A DNA stretch of 42,261 nt from an uncultured Clostridia bacterium (lineage in GTDB: Bacteria; Bacillota; Clostridia; Oscillospirales; Oscillospiraceae), in contig CAMNQX010000018.1 in assembly GCA_946550725.1 (NCBI GenBank), forward strand, positions 1 to 42,261, read 5' to 3'. Shown piece after piece: positions 40,464 through 42,261 of the stretch. Each line of letters begins with the position of its first letter. Within the stretch, counting starts at the first letter, position 1. A program made the translations under genes and the position numbers. The notes under the pieces were generated by a model. It ran no database searches and was not told the DNA's origin. It was given only the letters and a program-made list of their open reading frames with translations.

Positions 40464-41545
40464 GAACGATCGTATGCCTGGCGCCCGATCCCTGGCAGGG
40501 TGTTCCCACCCGTACCCAGCAGCTCATGAGCCGCATGAAGGGGGTGGAGGTGCTGTTCTTTGAACCACCCGAGTCCAAAGGGGGCAAGGAGCACAGAAAG
40601 CCGGGACGGAAGATGCGTCCGGGAGTGACGGTGTATACCCTGCCCCCCGTGTCCGGCGTGACCGCGCGGCAGGGGTTCCGCTTCCGCCGCAGCCAGCGGA
40701 AGGTCGCCGACTATATTCTGGAGGTCCTCCGCAAGCGGGGGGTGCGGGAGCCACTGATCTGGTGCGCCACCCCCATGGGGGTGCACCTGCTGGACTTTTT
40801 GCCTTACCGGGGGCTGGTGTACGACTGCGGGCGGTACTGGACGGGCTATCCGCCGGCCTGGGAGAGCGACCTGGCCATCCAGGCGGATGTGGTGTTCGCC
40901 GCGTCGGCGGGACTGGCCGACCGGCTCAGCCCCTGCTCTCACAACATCGCCGTGGTGGAGAACGGCTGTAACTTCCCCATGTTTACCCGGGAGGACATCG
41001 AGGCCCCGGAGGCCACGCTGGCGGCGGGACGGCCGCTGCTGGGCTTTGCGGGAACGCTGTGGGCGGACCTGGACTACGGCCCCCTGCTGACCTGCGCGGC
41101 GGCCCACCCCGACTGGTGGTTCATGCTGCTGGGACGGCAGGAGGACAGCCCCGGCCTGCGGCGGCTGAAGGCCATGGACCATGTGATCCTGGCTGACCGC
41201 CACCCGCTGATCGAGGTGCCTGACTATATCCACCAGTGGGACGTGTGCCTGGACCTCCGGCGGGCAGGGAGCGCCAGCGACGTGTGTTCCGGGCGGGTAT
41301 TTGAGTATCTGGCGGCGGGGAAGCCCGTGGTGCGCCACAGCTTTCCCGGCCAGCTGCAGGATTTCCCCGACGCTCTGGTCTACCAGTCCGACGGGAACCA
41401 CGGCTTCGTGGCCGCCTGCGAACAGGCCATGCGGGAGGACGGTCCGTGGCTGAGGAAGCGCCGCCGGGACGCCGGGGAGCGTTGCGCCTGGGAGCGCAGG
41501 AGCGAGCTGGTGCAGAAGATATTGGAAGCAAACGTATTATTGTAG
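40460..41545 (+). CDS. Glycosyltransferase, GT-B fold
   Basis: The 361-residue protein lacks signal and membrane segments. It shows a GT-B layout: [16 protein letters not shown] near the start, [24 protein letters not shown] at the domain junction and [15 protein letters not shown] at the start of the C-terminal half. [16 protein letters not shown] is the donor-site acidic region. This resembles TuaH-like enzymes of surface polysaccharide synthesis. The ATG overlaps the csaB-fusion stop (ATGA), so the two probably act on the same polymer. A terminator follows. Confidence 0.87.
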   Translation: MRTIVCLAPDPWQGVPTRTQQLMSRMKGVEVLFFEPPESKGGKEHRKPGRKMRPGVTVYTLPPVSGVTARQGFRFRRSQRKVADYILEVLRKRGVREPLIWCATPMGVHLLDFLPYRGLVYDCGRYWTGYPPAWESDLAIQADVVFAASAGLADRLSPCSHNIAVVENGCNFPMFTREDIEAPEATLAAGRPLLGFAGTLWADLDYGPLLTCAAAHPDWWFMLLGRQEDSPGLRRLKAMDHVILADRHPLIEVPDYIHQWDVCLDLRRAGSASDVCSGRVFEYLAAGKPVVRHSFPGQLQDFPDALVYQSDGNHGFVAACEQAMREDGPWLRKRRRDAGERCAWERRSELVQKILEANVLL

Positions 41546-41552
41546 ACGCGAG

Positions 41553-41587
41553 AAAAGGGCACGGCGAAACCTTCGCCGCGCCCTTTT
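41553..41587 (+). terminator. Terminator of the glycosyltransferase-csaB unit
   Basis: A stem AAAAGGGC/GCCCTTTTT with one mismatch and a CGGCGAA/TTCGCCG inner helix, ending in five T. Confidence 0.9.
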
Positions 41588-41613
41588 TGTATTTTATGCG
41601 CAAAAACAAAAAA

Positions 41614-41634
41614 TTCCTCTTGACACAAGAGGAA
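41614..41634. repeat. Perfect 9-bp palindrome over the rpoB promoter -35
   Basis: TTCCTCTTG (41614-41622) and CAAGAGGAA (41626-41634) flank ACA. The -35 hexamer (41620-41625) lies inside. Possible operator. Confidence 0.85.
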
Positions 41635-41648
41635 TAAAATGGTATACT
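41620..41648 (+). promoter_or_regulatory. SigA promoter of rpoB
   Basis: TTGACA (41620-41625), 17 bp, TATACT (41643-41648), with an A-rich stretch upstream that could act as an UP element. An unpaired TATAAT (41658-41663) follows without a -35. Confidence 0.85.
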
Positions 41649-41665
41649 TACTTGCTTTATAATCA

Positions 41666-41690
41666 GGAGGGGCGTCAAAAGCCGCCCTCC
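41666..41690 (+). other. GC-rich hairpin in the rpoB leader
   Basis: GGAGGGGCG and CGCCCTCC pair with one bulged G and an 8-nt loop. No T-run follows. It begins about 10 nt after the predicted transcription start, within a leader of about 150 nt before rpoB. Confidence 0.55.
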
Positions 41691-41807
41691 GAACCTAGGG
41701 TGAGTATAGCATATTGCCCAAGGAGCTGTCAAGCAGTATTATCGGAAAAGATTCCAACGAATCCGGGCGTATCATCAAGAACGCTGCAGAAAGGACTGGT
41801 CAAGGGA

Positions 41808-42261
41808 ATGGTCAAGGACGTCTACTACGGCAAGACCCTGCGAAAGAGCTTTGCCCGACATGAAGAGATCCTGGAGATGCCCAACCTTCTGGAGGTGCAG
41901 AAGAACTCCTACCGGTGGTTCCTGGACAAGGGCCTCAGGGAGGTGTTCCGGGACGTGGCCTCCATCACCGACTACGCCGGAAATCTGGAGCTGTCGTTCA
42001 TCGACTACACGATGGACGAGCAGCCCAAGTACGACGTGGACGAGTGCAAGCGCCGGGACGTGAACTACGCCGCGCCCATCAAGGTGAAGGTGCGTCTGCG
42101 CAACAAGGAGACCGAGGAGATCAAGGAGCAGGAGATCTTCATGGGCGATCTGCCCCTGATGACTAACGCGGGCACCTTTATTATCAACGGCGCCGAGCGC
42201 GTGATCGTCTCCCAGCTGGTGCGCTCTCCCGGCATCTACTATTCCCGCAACGCCGACAAGG
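41808..42261 (+). CDS. rpoB: DNA-directed RNA polymerase beta subunit (N-terminal part)
   Basis: The frame from 41808 gives 151 residues of RpoB running off the window. It starts [20 protein letters not shown], followed by [19 protein letters not shown] and then [20 protein letters not shown]. The universal beta-subunit segment [20 protein letters not shown] is near the window end. The start is chosen by family alignment; AAAGGA lies about 12 nt before, a little far. In most Firmicutes rpoB follows rplJ-rplL; here a glycosyltransferase operon and a dedicated promoter precede it. Confidence 0.95.
   Translation, partial: MVKDVYYGKTLRKSFARHEEILEMPNLLEVQKNSYRWFLDKGLREVFRDVASITDYAGNLELSFIDYTMDEQPKYDVDECKRRDVNYAAPIKVKVRLRNKETEEIKEQEIFMGDLPLMTNAGTFIINGAERVIVSQLVRSPGIYYSRNADK

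Noticed and set aside
41851-42166. Short plus-strand frames at the right end
   Set aside because: They are out-of-frame readings of rpoB, whose correct frame from 41808 runs open to the window end.

Overview
The window is a GC-rich (roughly 60-65% by eye) chromosomal segment of a spore-forming Clostridia member. An Oscillospiraceae-type relative (Flavonifractor/Pseudoflavonifractor/Lawsonibacter-like) is my inference from the GC-rich clostridial gene set; no marker search was possible. spoIVA and sigG show endospore formation, a large SRP RNA with an Alu domain and an FeoA-FeoB fusion fit Firmicutes, and nearly all housekeeping promoters are clear SigA type with 16-17 bp spacers. I see no phage, IS element, CRISPR array or plasmid functions. 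The first ~110 bases are homopolymer-rich and look like a degraded contig end.

Layout. 1-1.4 kb: divergent spoIVA (partial) and sigG, with candidate SigE and SigF promoters. 1.4-5.2 kb: a hybrid histidine kinase translationally coupled to an HD-GYP-like protein. 5.3-7.5 kb: divergent purine permease and purine phosphoribosyltransferase. 7.5-13 kb (minus strand): secreted WG-repeat protein, M29 aminopeptidase, then TrkA-TrkH potassium uptake. 13.1-16 kb: SRP RNA, a structured leader, dnaX, ybaB and a DUF1653 gene. 16.0-18.5 kb: divergent tRNA-Leu(CAG) and tRNA-Arg(ACG), then a glycogen synthase with a 224-residue Lys/Ala/Pro-rich repeat extension. 18.6-21 kb: a secreted peptide-binding protein joined to two copper-amine-oxidase-N-like modules, and a small glycine-zipper protein. 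21-25 kb: pyrC-pyrF-pyrK-pyrD. 25-29 kb: a histidine phosphatase-GNAT fusion, a YgiQ radical SAM protein and a DegV protein.

29.1-35.7 kb (minus strand) is one compact operon: feoAB fusion, MoxR ATPase, DUF58 protein and membrane transglutaminase. 35.8-38.1 kb holds an SGNH lipoprotein, RNase P RNA, a PAP2 phosphatase and a DUF4330 protein. 38.2-41.5 kb encodes a glycosyltransferase-CsaB fusion and a second glycosyltransferase, probably for pyruvylated wall polymers that anchor surface proteins. The window ends in the start of rpoB, behind a promoter whose -35 lies inside a perfect 21-bp palindrome.

The most distinctive features are gene fusions (GlgA with a histone-H1-like tail, phosphatase-GNAT, GT4-CsaB, FeoA-His-rich-FeoB, stalk modules with a peptide-binding protein), the iron-transport/MoxR/transglutaminase operon, overlapping divergent promoters at 38.15 kb, the palindrome at the rpoB promoter and a family of near-identical terminator hairpins. 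None is a clear new defence or mobile system; the window is mostly core genome.
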